From JACQRW01 sp964371935 (GTDB taxonomy: Bacteria > Patescibacteriota > Minisyncoccia > Sungbacterales > HO2-52-23): 5,809 bases of DNA. Location of the stretch: the NCBI GenBank assembly GCA_964371935.1, contig CAYJOT010000036.1, forward strand, positions 1 through 5,809, given 5' to 3'. Every line of letters begins with the position of its first letter. Within the stretch, counting starts at the first letter, position 1. A program made the translations under genes and the position numbers. Shown in pieces: positions 5,046 to 5,809 of this stretch. The notes under the pieces were generated by a model. The model was not told where the DNA came from and ran no database searches. It saw only the letters and a list, made by a program, of their open reading frames with translations.

Positions 5046-5809
5046 ATCTAAAGAGGCTGAAGCCAAAAAAATTGATCGTGTTTGACTTGGATGGCACTTT
5101 GGCGCGGACTAAATCGCCCATGGATCAGGAAATGGGCGATTTGCTCGAACAGTTATTGAAAGTGCAAAAAGTTGCGGTTATTGGCGGCGGCACGTATGAG
5201 ATTTTTCAATTACAATTATTACATGAGTTAAAGATTGCTAAAAAATTATTCGAAAATCTTTTTATATTTCCTACCACCGCGACTGCATTTTATGTATATA
5301 AGCATGGCTGGAAAAAGGTTTATGCCCTTCGTCTTTCTAAAAAGGAGGTGGTAAAAATTAAACATACCTTTGAAAGGGTCTTTGAGGAAATTGGCTACCA
5401 ACATCCTAAAAAAGTTTACGGGGAGTTGATAGAGGATCGGGGTACCCAGGTGAGCTTTTCGGTATACGGGCAGGATGTGGTGGCTGTTTTAGGCGAGAAG
5501 GGTATCAAAATGAAAGAGGAGTGGAAAAAATTGCATACCCCCATCAAAATGAAAATAGCAAGAATAATGTCAAAATATTTGCCGGAATTTGCAGTGAGAG
5601 CCGCTGGTTTTACGACTATAGACGTAACCAAAAAAGGCATTGATAAGGCATACGGATTAAAACAAATTAAAAAATACATCCATATAGACATGAAAGATAT
5701 GCTATTCGTGGGCGACGCGATCTTTCCTGGCGGCAACGATTACGCCGTGGTTAAAACTGGCGTGGACTATATTCCGGTAACCGGACCTGAGCAGACCAAA
5801 GAGATTATC
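5033..5809 (+). CDS. HAD-IIB family phosphatase, phosphomannomutase/SPP-like (3' partial)
   Basis: The frame is open from ATG 5033 to the right edge (259 codons, no stop). Motif I is FDLDGT (17-22), with nucleophile D18 and acid/base D20. Motif II is the GGG of VAVIGGGTYE (47-56). A cap region follows, with ELIEDRGTQVSFSVYGQ (131-147) resembling the substrate-binding strand of eukaryotic-type phosphomannomutases. Motif III Lys is in KKGIDKAYG (200-208). Motif IV is FVGDAIFPGGNDYA (225-238), with D228 and D236. The closing VTGPEQTKEI is also typical of this group. Such enzymes are sugar-phosphate mutases or phosphatases; which substrate cannot be told. The start is supported by the -10 box 6 nt upstream and by the motif I distance. 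It is transcribed divergently from ychF. It is rich in AAA/TTT codons and looks more A+T-rich than ychF. Confidence 0.88.
   Translation, partial: MKISNLKRLKPKKLIVFDLDGTLARTKSPMDQEMGDLLEQLLKVQKVAVIGGGTYEIFQLQLLHELKIAKKLFENLFIFPTTATAFYVYKHGWKKVYALRLSKKEVVKIKHTFERVFEEIGYQHPKKVYGELIEDRGTQVSFSVYGQDVVAVLGEKGIKMKEEWKKLHTPIKMKIARIMSKYLPEFAVRAAGFTTIDVTKKGIDKAYGLKQIKKYIHIDMKDMLFVGDAIFPGGNDYAVVKTGVDYIPVTGPEQTKEII

Overview
The window looks like chromosomal DNA of a Candidate Phyla Radiation (Patescibacteria, probably Parcubacteria-like) bacterium. The reasons are a compact rpsF-ssb-rpsR operon with an extended bS6, a surface protein with an S74 chaperone domain and a C-terminal segment of a kind I associate with these genomes, near-absence of Shine-Dalgarno sequences, and -10 boxes placed almost directly on start codons. 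This assignment is an inference from gene content and style; no rRNA is present. A run of 100 N at 4250-4349 shows it is a draft scaffold.

Layout, left to right. (1) 3-929, plus strand: the 3' part of a large tail-fibre-like surface protein with an S74 domain and a Pro-rich tail. (2) 930-1284: no protein gene; a 12-bp inverted repeat and, on the minus strand, a tRNA-like element with a clear T-arm. (3) 1285-1950, plus strand: a decayed zinc-ribbon gene. Its N-terminal half lies in one frame and a short C-terminal block in another, which suggests an internal deletion plus frameshift. It stops exactly at the convergent rpsR. (4) 1951-3194, minus strand: the operon rpsF (bS6), ssb, rpsR (bS18), with 2-3 bp between genes. 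(5) 3281-3868, minus strand: a hicB-hicA toxin-antitoxin pair bounded by two near-identical 46-bp direct repeats. The repeat is the last 46 bp of ychF, stop codon included. (6) 3869-5008, minus strand: ychF, interrupted by the assembly gap. (7) 5033-5809, plus strand: a HAD-IIB (phosphomannomutase/SPP-like) phosphatase cut by the right edge, divergent from ychF across 24 bp.

The housekeeping genes (translation, ssDNA binding, the YchF ATPase) form the backbone. Two accessory events are written onto it: the zinc-ribbon remnant at the 3' end of rpsR, and the hicBA cassette at the 3' end of ychF. The second is the most interesting structure here. The gene end is duplicated on both sides of the cassette while the resident gene stays intact, as expected of attL/attR-type integration, but no recombinase is encoded inside the roughly 0.6-kb unit. 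Several promoters (hicB, the HAD gene, perhaps rpsF) have a -10 hexamer only 6-8 nt before the start codon, predicting leaderless mRNAs.
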